In this document: positions 34,605 to 42,995 of the stretch, in pieces
Position numbering within the stretch: the stretch's first letter is position 1
Layout: each line of letters starts with the position of its first letter
Source of the DNA: JAJPKK01 sp963800215
GTDB taxonomy: Bacteria > Pseudomonadota > Alphaproteobacteria > Rhizobiales > Xanthobacteraceae
Assembly (NCBI GenBank): GCA_963800215.1
Contig: CAWCZY010000004.1
Location: 186,001 to 250,000, forward strand
DNA length: 64,000 nt
Direction of reading: 5' to 3'
Made by a program: the position numbers and the translations under genes
Notes under the pieces: model-generated
Seen by the model: the letters and a program-made list of their open reading frames with translations, nothing else
Databases searched by the model: none
What the model was told of the DNA's origin: nothing

Positions 34605-36875
34605 TCACTCCTCCCCGATCGGGCGGCCCTGGGCGGCGCGGATCGCCCGCAGCACCGCCTCCGGTTTCATCGGCAGCTCGGTCAGCCGCACCCCGATGGC
34701 GTCGTGGATGGCATTGGCGATCGCCGGCGAGACCCCGAACGTGCCGGATTCGCCGAGGCCTTTGGCGCCGAACGGGCCGTTGCCCTGCTCCGTCGCGACC
34801 AGTTCGCCCTCCATCGGCGGGATATCGTGGATGCCGGGAATCTTGTAGTCGGCGAGGGAGGCATTGGTGACTTGGCCGCCGTCGAACTCCATCTTCTCCT
34901 GCAAGGTGAAGCCGAGCTGCATGATGGCGGCGCCGGAAAGCTGGGTGCGGGCGACACCGGGATTGAGCGGCACGCCGGCGTCGGCGACGTTGACGAGCTT
35001 CACGACCCGGACATGCCCGGTCTCGGTGTCGACCTCCACCTCGGCGCCGGTGCCGCCGACCATCCAGAACGGCGTCACGTCGGCCGAGGCGCCGGTCGCG
35101 GCATCGGGCGGCGCGTAGCTCGGAATATAGGTGCCGGTGCCGACCACGTTGCCGGCCTGCATGCCATAGCGCTTGCGGAAGATCTCCGCCGCCGGATAGT
35201 TGGTTCCGGGCGGCAGGCCGGCCTCGGCCGCCAGTGCCGCCAGCCGCGCGCGTGCGTCCGCCGCGGCGAGGCGCACCGCGTTGCCCATGTGGAAGGTCGA
35301 GCGCGAACCCAGCGTCCCCATGTCGTAGGGCGTGACATCGGTATCGGGCAGGATGACGCGGACATCTTCCGCCGCGAGCCCGAGCACCTCGGCGACGATC
35401 AGCGCCATCGCGGTATCGGCGCCCTGGCCCATGTCGACGGTGTTCATGGCGAGCGCAACGCTGCCGTCGGCGCCGATGATCACGATCGCGACCGAGGTGG
35501 TGGGCGAGATCGAGGCCTTAAAGCCTATCGCGAGGCCGCGACCGCGCCGGACCACGCCGGTGCCGCGGTCGAACGGCGCGCTCCAGTTCATCCGCGCCGC
35601 AACCGCCTCCAGCACCGCGCCGATGCCCGCGTCCCGCATCGCCGTGCCGGTCGCCTGCGGACGGCCGTCGCGCAGGATATTCCTGCAGCGGAACTCCAGG
35701 GGATCGATGCCGAGCGCGCGGGCGATGAGATCGGTGTGGCCCTCATAGGCCCATACCAGTTGCGGAATACCGAAACCGCGCAGCGCGCCGGCGGGCGGGC
35801 GGTTGGTGTAGAGCTCGTAGGAATCGATCGCGACATTGTCGATGTCGTAGGGGCCCGCGGCGGTGAAGCCCGATTTCTGCGTCACCCGCGGCCCGATGTC
35901 CGCATAGGCGCCGCCGTTCCACCAGACCTCGCAGCGCCGCGCCGTGACGCGGCCGTCTGCCGTCACCGCGCTCTTGATGCGGAATGTGGTCGGGTGCTTG
36001 GTGATCACGTAGAACTGCTCTTCCATGGTGAGGGCGACCTTGACGGGGCGGTGCACCAGAAGAGCGAGCGCCGCCACCAGCGCCTCGAGCTTGATATAGA
36101 CTTTGGCGCCGAAGCCGCCGCCGAGGAACGCGACCTTCACCCGCACCCGGTTTTCCGGCCATCCCAAGAGCCGCGCGATCTCGCTACGCACGAAGGACGG
36201 CGTCTGGGTCGCGGAATGGATGGTCAGGCCGGGATGGACGGGATCGGCCACTGCGACCAGCGGCTCGAACGGCAGATGCAGGCACTGCTGGGTCTTGAAG
36301 GTATGCTCGAAGACGCGGTCGGCCGCGGCGAAGGCTTTGTCGACGTCGCCGCGGCGCAGATGAAAATCGAGCGCCACATTGGTGCCGCTGCGGCCGGCAA
36401 GGTGCTTGAGATCGGCGAAAGTTCCGGCCGGCTTGAGCACGTCGTGGACGATGACGGCGCCGTCGAGCGCTTCGATCTCGTCATAGACCGCCGGCAGTTC
36501 GTCATAATCCGCCGTGATCGATTGCGCCGCCTGCTCCGCGACGTGCGGATCGGCGGCCAGCACCACCGCCACCGGCTCGCCGACGAACCGCACCTTGTCG
36601 AGGGCCAGGATCGGCTGATCGTGGAAGGCCGGCCCGTAATAGGGCGACGGGATCAGCGCCCTGATGTCCTCGCCGGTCACCACGCGTACGACGCCGGCGA
36701 GCGCCGCGGCTGCGCTCGTGTCGATCGCGCGGATGCGGCCATGGGCGACGGTGGAGCGGAACACCTTCCCATACAGCATGCCAGGCAGGCGCAGATTATG
36801 GGCGTATTCAGCGCGCCCGGTAACCTTGGCCCGCGCCTCCAGGCGCGCAATCGAGCGGCCGATCTGTACCGTCAT
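34605..36875 (-). CDS. Xanthine dehydrogenase-family molybdopterin-binding subunit
   Basis: The 756-residue protein is a full-length large subunit of a molybdenum hydroxylase. It has the N-terminal RLEARAKVTGRAEYAHNLRL, LGGGFGAKVYIKLEALVAAL for MCD cofactor binding, the PPAGALRGFGIPQLVWAYEG motif, GQGADTAMALIVAEV, and GPFGAKGLGESGTFGVSPAI with the catalytic Glu. It should oxidise an aldehyde or N-heterocycle using water as oxygen donor. The small [2Fe-2S] and FAD subunits that normally complete the enzyme are not next to it. It is followed by the Bug protein gene on the same strand. Confidence 0.87.
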   Translation of the reverse strand: MTVQIGRSIARLEARAKVTGRAEYAHNLRLPGMLYGKVFRSTVAHGRIRAIDTSAAAALAGVVRVVTGEDIRALIPSPYYGPAFHDQPILALDKVRFVGEPVAVVLAADPHVAEQAAQSITADYDELPAVYDEIEALDGAVIVHDVLKPAGTFADLKHLAGRSGTNVALDFHLRRGDVDKAFAAADRVFEHTFKTQQCLHLPFEPLVAVADPVHPGLTIHSATQTPSFVRSEIARLLGWPENRVRVKVAFLGGGFGAKVYIKLEALVAALALLVHRPVKVALTMEEQFYVITKHPTTFRIKSAVTADGRVTARRCEVWWNGGAYADIGPRVTQKSGFTAAGPYDIDNVAIDSYELYTNRPPAGALRGFGIPQLVWAYEGHTDLIARALGIDPLEFRCRNILRDGRPQATGTAMRDAGIGAVLEAVAARMNWSAPFDRGTGVVRRGRGLAIGFKASISPTTSVAIVIIGADGSVALAMNTVDMGQGADTAMALIVAEVLGLAAEDVRVILPDTDVTPYDMGTLGSRSTFHMGNAVRLAAADARARLAALAAEAGLPPGTNYPAAEIFRKRYGMQAGNVVGTGTYIPSYAPPDAATGASADVTPFWMVGGTGAEVEVDTETGHVRVVKLVNVADAGVPLNPGVARTQLSGAAIMQLGFTLQEKMEFDGGQVTNASLADYKIPGIHDIPPMEGELVATEQGNGPFGAKGLGESGTFGVSPAIANAIHDAIGVRLTELPMKPEAVLRAIRAAQGRPIGEE

Positions 36876-36885
36876 GGCGTAAAGG

Positions 36886-37305
36886 CTATGGCTGTTTGGT
36901 CAGTTCCGTGCAGGATGCGATGCGTGTGGCCGGCGTTCTCGCGAGATAACACAGATCCATCCGGTCCGGCGCGACCATGGTCCCCACGCTGTAGCCGTCG
37001 TCGTCGACCAGGTAGATTGCACCGGAGCGCCCTATGACGGCGAGGACTTTCTCGCTGTGCTTCGCCGAGGAGAAGGTGCCGGAGATGCGACGGCCGTCCT
37101 GCTTGTCGATCACCATCGTAAACGGAACGGACGAAAGCCGCGGCTCGGTCGATCGGGGCCCGGCATGATGCTCGTTGCCGCGGCCCAGGACGACCGATTC
37201 GCTCTCGCCCTTCCAGGTGCCCCGAAGGTCGGGAACGGCGGTCTGCGCTGCCGCGGGTGCAGCGGCAAATGCCGCGAACACGACGATACGAGCGAGCTGT
37301 GACAT
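36886..37305 (-). CDS. Exported hypothetical protein
   Basis: The 139-residue product has a signal peptide ending at AAAQT (about residue 21). A compact domain follows, with DLRGTWKGESESVVLGRGNE, FTMVIDKQDGRRISGTFSSA and a late DLCYLARTPATRIASC pair of Cys. The GTWKGES and ISGTF patterns recall small periplasmic lipocalin-like or avidin-like beta domains, but I would not assign a family. Its stop lies 10 bases before the start of the molybdenum hydroxylase subunit, so the two may be one transcription unit. Confidence 0.68.
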   Translation of the reverse strand: MSQLARIVVFAAFAAAPAAAQTAVPDLRGTWKGESESVVLGRGNEHHAGPRSTEPRLSSVPFTMVIDKQDGRRISGTFSSAKHSEKVLAVIGRSGAIYLVDDDGYSVGTMVAPDRMDLCYLARTPATRIASCTELTKQP

Positions 37306-37507
37306 CAGGTGCCTCCTGCGGATATAAACTCGACGAGATGCGGAGTTTCGAACAAGATGGGGCTCGAGGTCAAAGACCTTGGAGCACTATGCAATTCAAT
37401 TTGACACAATGCTGCGCTGCGGAGATCCGGCGCCGGCTCTTGGTTTCAATGGAACAGCCGGTGTACTCGCGATTGGTGCCGGCGACAATTCTTCGTGGAG
37501 GCTGCCA

Positions 37508-37750
37508 ATGGCGCGCGAAGTAACAGGCCCGTCCAAGCTCAGTCCCGCCGCCGATCTGCTGGCGCTTGCGCTGGGTGCGGCGGCGGTCGGTGCGGTCGCC
37601 ATCGGTGCGCTGGCGATCGGTCGCCTTGCAGTCGGTCGTCTCGCGGTCGGTCGTCTTGCCGTCAAGAAGGCGCGTTTTGGCGTGCTGGAGGTCGACGAAT
37701 TGACGGTTCGCAGATTGCGCGTCGTCGAGCGCCAAGGGCCGAAGTCGTGA
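37508..37750 (+). CDS. Small repeat protein with GRLAV units
   Basis: The 80-residue product starts after GGAGGCTGCCA. After a hydrophobic stretch (LLALALGAAAVGAVAIGALA), it runs into IGRLAV-VGRLAV-VGRLAV units and ends in LEVDELTVRRLRV. The five- to six-residue periodicity with small and branched residues looks like a short beta-solenoid or a membrane-surface element. Function unknown; I recall similar small proteins from Bradyrhizobium-like genomes. It stands alone between a minus-strand gene and the kelch gene. Confidence 0.5.
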   Translation: MAREVTGPSKLSPAADLLALALGAAAVGAVAIGALAIGRLAVGRLAVGRLAVKKARFGVLEVDELTVRRLRVVERQGPKS

Positions 37751-37844
37751 TGGCCCGCGTCGATCCATCGCATCGGTGATCATCGGCTGGCTTCGCGCAC
37801 CCGCCGGCGCTACACTGCAAAAAAACACAGGGAGGATGAACGTC

Positions 37845-38829
37845 ATGAGATCGGTCCAACTCGCCGCCATATGCGCCTTCGTCGTCGTCGCTGGCGCGGT
37901 TCCAATGATCGTGCACAGCGAGACCGGGGCACCAGCCGGCAAAGGCACCTGGACCCAGAAGGCGCCGATGATCACGCCCCGCGCCGAGGTCTCGCTCGCC
38001 GAAGTCGGCGGCAAGATCTACGTGCTCGGCGGCGGCATCAACGGCACCTCGGTCCCGCACAACGAGGAATACGAGATCGCCACCGACCATTGGCGCAGCC
38101 GCTATCCGATGCCGCGGGGGCTCGACCACATGGGCGTCGCGGTGGTGAACGGCAAGATCATAACGGTCGGCGGCTTCGTCGCTTCGGTGCACAGGGACGG
38201 CCAGCCGGCCGTGTTCGAATATGACCCGGCATTCGATGTCTGGCGGGCGCTCGCCCCGATGAAGGCGGGCCGCGGCTCGGTGGGCGTCGCCGCGCTCAAC
38301 GGCAAGGTCTACGCGATCGGTGGCCGGTCACCGGCAGGCATGACCGTCGACACCAACGAGGTCTACGATCCCGCGACCAACACCTGGACGACGCTCGCGC
38401 CGCTGCCGAAGGCCCGTGATCACGCCGCCGTCGTCGCGGCCGAGGGCAAAATCCACGTTATCGGCGGGCGCTTCACCTCTCCTGCGGACCGCACCGACAG
38501 GCACGACATCTACGATCCCGCCACCAATACGTGGTCGTCCGGACCGCCGCTGCCGACCGCGCGCAGCGGCCTCGCCTCGGCCTATTACAAGGGCCTGGTG
38601 ATCGTGCTCGGCGGCGAATTCCCGCAGGAAAAGCGAACCTTTGTGGAGAACGAGGGCTACGACGCCAAGGCCAATCTCTGGCACACGCTGACGCCGATGC
38701 CTCAGGGCCGCCACGCCGCCGGCGCCGCCAGCGACGGCAAGAACTCTCTACGTCGGCGGCGGCAATTTCCTGCCGGGTGGCATGGGCGGAGGCCCCACCG
38801 GCGAGTTGATGGCGTTCACCCTGCCGTAA
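37845..38829 (+). pseudogene. Exported kelch-repeat protein, one +1 frame break
   Basis: A protein of about 327 residues is restored by joining two frames near 38745. It has a signal-like N-terminus (MRSVQLAAICAFVVVAGAVP) and about five to six kelch units: KIYVLGGGINGTSVPHNEEY, KIITVGGFVASVHRDGQPAV, KVYAIGGRSPAGMTVDTNEV, KIHVIGGRFTSPADRTDRHD and LVIVLGGEFPQEKRTFVENE. Together they predict a beta-propeller in the periplasm. The last unit, LYVGGGNFLPGGMGG, lies after the break. One extra base there is the only defect. The start at 37845 has GGGAGG nine bases before it. Ligand unknown. Confidence 0.76.
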
Positions 38830-38857
38830 CGGCCGCTGCGGCCCTCACTGCAGGCAT

Positions 38858-39232
38858 TCACCGGCGGCTCGCTGACCATCGGCCGGAGCAGGCGCCTTGG
38901 GAGCCGATCCCGTGCCAGGTCCCGCCGCCCGAGTTTCCGGACAATCGCCCGCTCCCGCTGGCGCTGCTGCTGCCGGAGGCGACACTGACCCTGACGGCGC
39001 CGTGGCCCGACACGGTGCCGCGAACGGGTGTTCCGCCGGAGCCGGTGATGCTGCTGCCGCGGATCTCGACGCCGATGCTGGAGTTGGGATCGCAGGTGCC
39101 GCGCTGCGTCATGATCTGCACGCTCCAGCTGCCGTCGAACGACGTACGCGCGTGCGCCGTACCGGCCGCGGCAGCCGCCGCGATCGCGACGGTCATGACG
39201 GTCGAAACGACTGGGGGCGACATCATTTTCAT
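38858..39232 (-). CDS. Exported hypothetical protein, SFDGSW type
   Basis: The 124-residue product has a signal peptide ending around GTAHART. The mature part opens with TSFDGSWSVQIMTQRGTCDP and continues as a Gly/Ser-rich beta region (VEIRGSSITGSGGTPVRGTV) ending GACSGRWSASR. Two Cys bracket the domain. I recall small rhizobial proteins of this kind being annotated loosely as heme-utilisation exoproteins; the sequence itself gives no support for heme binding. AAGGTGG lies before the start. It is convergent with the kelch gene. Confidence 0.62.
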   Translation of the reverse strand: MKMMSPPVVSTVMTVAIAAAAAAGTAHARTSFDGSWSVQIMTQRGTCDPNSSIGVEIRGSSITGSGGTPVRGTVSGHGAVRVSVASGSSSASGSGRLSGNSGGGTWHGIGSQGACSGRWSASRR

Positions 39233-39545
39233 GACAACCACCTTCGAACATCAGGTTCACAATATGATGACGCCCGATCAATATCGCAGCAATCCGGCGT
39301 GGGTCGGGTGGTGTGAACACTACCAAGCTTCGTGATCGCTTGGAAACTGCGACGCCCATTCACCGGAAGACGAAAGGCAACGAATTGCCGCCATCGCGGC
39401 CGCAAGGCGCTGCGCCTCGGGCAGTCCCCGTACATAGCCATGAATTCTTAGCGTAAAATCGTGTTAGTCCTCTCCGGCCGCCAAGTCCTCCTTTACAGTG
39501 GATCCCCGGCCCCGCATCTCATGCGAAACTGATCGGAGAGTTACC

Positions 39546-40265
39546 ATGCGAAAGCATGCCCCGCCGTCCATCGCGTTGGCGTTATGCATCGCCTCCTCTG
39601 CAATGGCGCAAGACAAGACGCAAGACAAGACGCAAGACAAGACGCAAGACAAGACGCAAGACAAGACGAAGGACGATATCGACGCGTTGAGGGAGCAGGG
39701 ATACTCCGTCAGGATGATTTCTCCGATTTTCAACCAGCTGGTCATGTTGTCCTTTCCCAAGGGATTCGAGACAGTTTTCGAAAATACCAACGGAAACCGC
39801 TACACGCGGGAAGCGGTGCTCAAGGGTGAAACGGTCGATCAATGGACCCAGATGATCACGGTGACCGGCGCGAAAGGGCTCGCCGCCAGCCCTGATTTGA
39901 GCGCGCAATCAGTCGTCGAGCAGATCGCAAGCGGATTCAAGGGCGCGTGCCCCGATACGTTTTCCGCCAACGCGGTGGGCGCGATGAAGATCAGCGGGCG
40001 GGACGCCTTTGCTGCCTGGGCCAGCTGCGGGACCGTCCAGTCCGACGAACCCAAGCACAGTGAATCGGCTTTGCTCATCGCGATAAAGGGCACTGCCGAT
40101 TATTATACAATTCAGTGGGCCGAGCGTGACCCCGCGTCGAGCCAACCGATCGCTTTCAATGATGAGAGGTGGAAGGACAGGCTCGATAAATTGAAACCCA
40201 TCAAGCTTTGCCGCTTGATACCGCGCGAAGCCCCGCTGTATCCGAGTTGTGTCAACCAGAAATAG
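39546..40265 (+). CDS. Exported hypothetical protein with N-terminal DKTQ repeats
   Basis: The 239-residue product has a signal peptide (MRKHAPPSIALALCIASSAM, cleavage at AMAQ). Five DKTQ-type tetrapeptide repeats follow immediately at the mature N-terminus. The rest is a globular domain with SPIFNQLVMLSFPKGFETVF, FKGACPDTFSANAVGAMKIS and a late Cys pair. This domain resembles small periplasmic proteins of unknown function found across Hyphomicrobiales. GGAGAG precedes the start by six bases. It is convergent with the acyl-CoA dehydrogenase gene. The 310 bases before it hold no gene I can support. Confidence 0.72.
   Translation: MRKHAPPSIALALCIASSAMAQDKTQDKTQDKTQDKTQDKTKDDIDALREQGYSVRMISPIFNQLVMLSFPKGFETVFENTNGNRYTREAVLKGETVDQWTQMITVTGAKGLAASPDLSAQSVVEQIASGFKGACPDTFSANAVGAMKISGRDAFAAWASCGTVQSDEPKHSESALLIAIKGTADYYTIQWAERDPASSQPIAFNDERWKDRLDKLKPIKLCRLIPREAPLYPSCVNQK
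39609..39668 (+). repeat. 12-bp tandem repeat (5 units) inside a gene
   Basis: CAAGACAAGACG is repeated five times without a mismatch, encoding the DKTQ units of the 39546 gene. The 12-base unit keeps the frame whatever the copy number. Confidence 0.95.
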
Positions 40266-40291
40266 CCCGCTGCGAACGGACGGCATCGATA

Positions 40292-41458
40292 TCAATACGA
40301 GCGCGGCATTCCCAGCACATGCTCGGCGAGATAGCTCAGGATCAGATTGGTCGAGATCGGCGCCACCTGGTAGAGCCGGGTTTCGCGGAACTTGCGCTCG
40401 ATGTCGTATTCCTCGGCGAAGCCGAAGCCGCCATGGGTCTGCACGCAAGCTTCGCCGGCCGCCCAAGATGCATCCGCCGCCAGCAGCTTCGCCATGTTGG
40501 CCTCGGCGCCACAGGGCTTGGCGGCGTCGAACAAGGCGGCGGCCTCGCGGACCATCAGCTCGGCCGCGCGCGTCTGCGCATAGGCCTTGGCGAGCGGGAA
40601 CTGCACGCCCTGGTTCTGCCCGATCGGTCGGCCGAACACGACGCGCTCGCCGGCATAGGCCGCGGCCTTGGCGATGAACCATTTGGCGTCGCCGACGCAT
40701 TCCGCCGCGATCAGGATGCGCTCCGCGTTCATGCCGGAGAGGATGTAGCGGAACCCCTTGCCTTCCTCACCGATGAGATTCTCCGCCGGGATGCGGACAT
40801 TGTCGAAGAACACCTCCGTCGTGGAGTGATTCATCATGGTGCGGATCGGCCGGATCGTGAGCCCGGCGTGCCTGGCCTCGCGCATGTCGAGGATGAAGAC
40901 CGAGAGCCCGTCGGTGCGCTTGCCTTCGTCCTTGGGCGCGGTGCGCGCGAGCAGTAGCATCAGGTCGGAATATTCCGAGCGCGAGGTCCAGATCTTCTGT
41001 CCGTTGACCACGTAATGGCCGCCGTCGCGGCGCGCCATCGTCTTGATCGACGAGGTGTCGGTGCCGCTTCCGGGCTCGGTCACCCCGAAGGCCTGCAGGC
41101 GCAACGCCCCGGAGGCGATCTGGGGGAGGTACTTGCGCTTCTGCTCCGCATTGCCGTGCCGCAGCAGCGCCCCCATGATGTACATCTGGGCGTGGCAGGC
41201 GGCGCCGTTGCAGCCGGCGCGCTGGATTTCCTCGAGGATCGCGGCGGCCGCGGCGAGCGGCAGGCCGGAGCCGCCATATTCCTCCGGGATCAGGGCGGAG
41301 AGATAGCCGGCCGCGGTGACCGCTTTGACGAATTCCGCGGGATAGGCGCGCGCGCTGTCGAGCTTGCGCCAATATTCGCCGGGGAAATCGGCGCACAGGC
41401 GGCGCACGCCGTCGCGGATCTCGCGATGGGGGTCGTCGTCGTGATCGAACGCGGCCAT
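40292..41458 (-). CDS. Acyl-CoA dehydrogenase family flavoprotein
   Basis: The 388-residue protein has the family layout: N-terminal helices, QAFGVTEPGSGTDTSSIKTM for FAD and substrate binding, VNGQKIWTSRSEYSDLMLLL, the C-terminal FGRPIGQNQGVQFPLAKAYA, and HGGFGFAEEYDIERKFRETR, where the usual catalytic base position lies near YQVAPIS. It should carry out alpha-beta dehydrogenation of an acyl-CoA. Its ATG overlaps the stop of the polysaccharide deacetylase gene by one base (TGATG), so the two are translationally coupled. The pairing with a TPP decarboxylase suggests catabolism of a short carboxylic or amino-acid-derived substrate. Confidence 0.88.
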   Translation of the reverse strand: MAAFDHDDDPHREIRDGVRRLCADFPGEYWRKLDSARAYPAEFVKAVTAAGYLSALIPEEYGGSGLPLAAAAAILEEIQRAGCNGAACHAQMYIMGALLRHGNAEQKRKYLPQIASGALRLQAFGVTEPGSGTDTSSIKTMARRDGGHYVVNGQKIWTSRSEYSDLMLLLARTAPKDEGKRTDGLSVFILDMREARHAGLTIRPIRTMMNHSTTEVFFDNVRIPAENLIGEEGKGFRYILSGMNAERILIAAECVGDAKWFIAKAAAYAGERVVFGRPIGQNQGVQFPLAKAYAQTRAAELMVREAAALFDAAKPCGAEANMAKLLAADASWAAGEACVQTHGGFGFAEEYDIERKFRETRLYQVAPISTNLILSYLAEHVLGMPRSY

Positions 41459-42294
41459 CACGACGCCTCTCGCGCCAGCACGTGAGAGGCGATCTGCGCG
41501 CGGGTGCCGATCCACACGTCGGCATCGGCGGCGGCCGCTTCGACGATCTTGCCGTAGTAATGGGCGCCGCGCGGGTGACCGAAGATGTGGGCGTGGCAGG
41601 TCACGTCGATGATGGTCATCTCCCCGGTTTCCCGCGCGATGGCGAGGTTCTCGGTGAAGGACTCCAGCATGGTGCGCGGCGCATTGCCGTATTTCATGAA
41701 CGGCATGTCGTTTACGTCGGTGCCGAGCGGGATCGCGACGATCTTGTTGTCGCCGAAGGTCCGCACATAGGGAAGGTCGTCGTCGAACACGTCGCCGTAC
41801 CAGGTGTAGCCGGCCTCGGCGAGGAGGCGCGGCGTCGCTGCCCGCGAGGTGCCGCGCGGGCTCAGCCAGCCCGCCACCTTGCGGCCCGACGCCTTCTCCA
41901 GCAGCGCGGTGCAGCGCGCGATGTTGGCGCGCTCGTCGGCATCGGAGAGCAGCGCCGGGATCACGTCCATGGCATAGGAGTGCGACAGCACCTCGTGCCC
42001 GGCATCGGCCACCGCCTTGACCGCCTCGGGCGCGCGCTCCGCGATCACCGCATTGACCATGACGCTGGCGACTGCGCCGTGGCGCTCGAAGGCGTCGAGC
42101 AGGCGATAGATGCCGCGCTTGACCCCATAGGCGGCCCAGGAGATCGCCATAGTGTCGAGCACGCCGGCCGGCAGCGGATTGCCCATCGGGCTGATGCCGG
42201 GCGCCTTGCCGTCCGACCACGCCTCGAGGCAGACGTTGAACACCACCGCGATCCTGCGGCCTTCCGGCCAAACCCAGTCCACCTGCCGTCTCAT
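41458..42294 (-). CDS. Polysaccharide deacetylase-family hydrolase, atypical active site
   Basis: The 278-residue product has the NodB-like fold pattern with MVNAVIAERAPEAVKAVADAGHE, SHSYAMDVIPALL, and GWLSPRGTSRAATPRLLAEA. The canonical TFDD metal motif is replaced by FNVCLEAW and the HSxxH motif by HSYAMD, as in PuuE/allantoinase-like and imidase-like members that hydrolyse small cyclic amides. A role in small-molecule amide hydrolysis is therefore more likely than sugar deacetylation. GGAG ten bases before 42294 supports the start; the 27 residues before it are unlike the family. It is the first gene of the unit with the acyl-CoA dehydrogenase. Confidence 0.8.
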   Translation of the reverse strand: MRRQVDWVWPEGRRIAVVFNVCLEAWSDGKAPGISPMGNPLPAGVLDTMAISWAAYGVKRGIYRLLDAFERHGAVASVMVNAVIAERAPEAVKAVADAGHEVLSHSYAMDVIPALLSDADERANIARCTALLEKASGRKVAGWLSPRGTSRAATPRLLAEAGYTWYGDVFDDDLPYVRTFGDNKIVAIPLGTDVNDMPFMKYGNAPRTMLESFTENLAIARETGEMTIIDVTCHAHIFGHPRGAHYYGKIVEAAAADADVWIGTRAQIASHVLAREAS

Positions 42295-42454
42295 GTTGCA
42301 CTGCGCTCCGATTGCCTGCCTGGAAGAGAGGTCCGTCTTCCGTCCGCCCTGCATGGACCATCCGGCGGGGATCATGTTAGTAACCCGGCCGGCTTCGCCT
42401 CGGACTCAGCCCGGACAATCAACTCGGTGTCAACGCAATCAGCGGATCGCAACG

Positions 42455-42995
42455 ATGGACAACGCCAATCCTGCCGCGGCGCGGCCGTGGTACGAGATCG
42501 TGCAGGCTACCCTCAAGCGCAACGACGTGAAGCTCGTCGCCTATGTGCCCGACAAGGTGTTCACGCCGCTGATCAAGAACCTTCACGCCGACAAGGATTT
42601 CCTCACCTTCGCCACGGCGCGCGAGGAAGAGGCGCTCGGCATCCTTTCCGGCGCCTGGATGGGCGGCCGGCGCGGCGCGGTGCTGATGCAGACCAGCGGT
42701 TTCGGCACCATCCCCAATGCGCTGGCCTCGCTGGTGGTGCCCTACCAGATCCCCGCCATCATGTTCGTGTCCGAGCGCGGCACGCTCGGCGAATTCAATC
42801 TCGGCCAGGCGCTGGTGTGCCGGACCATGCGGCCGGTGCTGGAATTCGCTGGCGGTGGAGCACCACACCATCACCCGCCATGACGAGCTCGAATTCATCG
42901 TCGACCGCTCGGTCAAGCAGGCGATCGCGACCCAGGCCGCCGTCGCCTTCATCCTGTCGCCGCTGCTCACCGGCGGCAAAGTGTTCGAGAAATGA
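42455..42995 (+). pseudogene. TPP-dependent decarboxylase, N-terminal (Pyr) subunit, ComD-like, one +1 frame break
   Basis: A protein of about 179 residues is restored by removing one base near 42845. It has VKLVAYVPDKVFTPLIKNLH, ATAREEEALGILSGAWMGGR with the catalytic Glu, RGAVLMQTSGFGTIPNALAS and VEHHTITRHDELEFIVDRSV. This matches the alpha subunit of sulfopyruvate-decarboxylase-type enzymes and benzoylformate/phosphonopyruvate decarboxylase relatives, in which Pyr and PP domains are separate chains. Its stop overlaps the next gene in an ATGA junction. The substrate is unknown; no sulfonate genes are nearby. Confidence 0.8.

Noticed and set aside
34254..37037. A 927-residue plus-strand open frame
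   Set aside because: It is the antisense shadow of the molybdenum hydroxylase gene; the reverse strand has clear family motifs.
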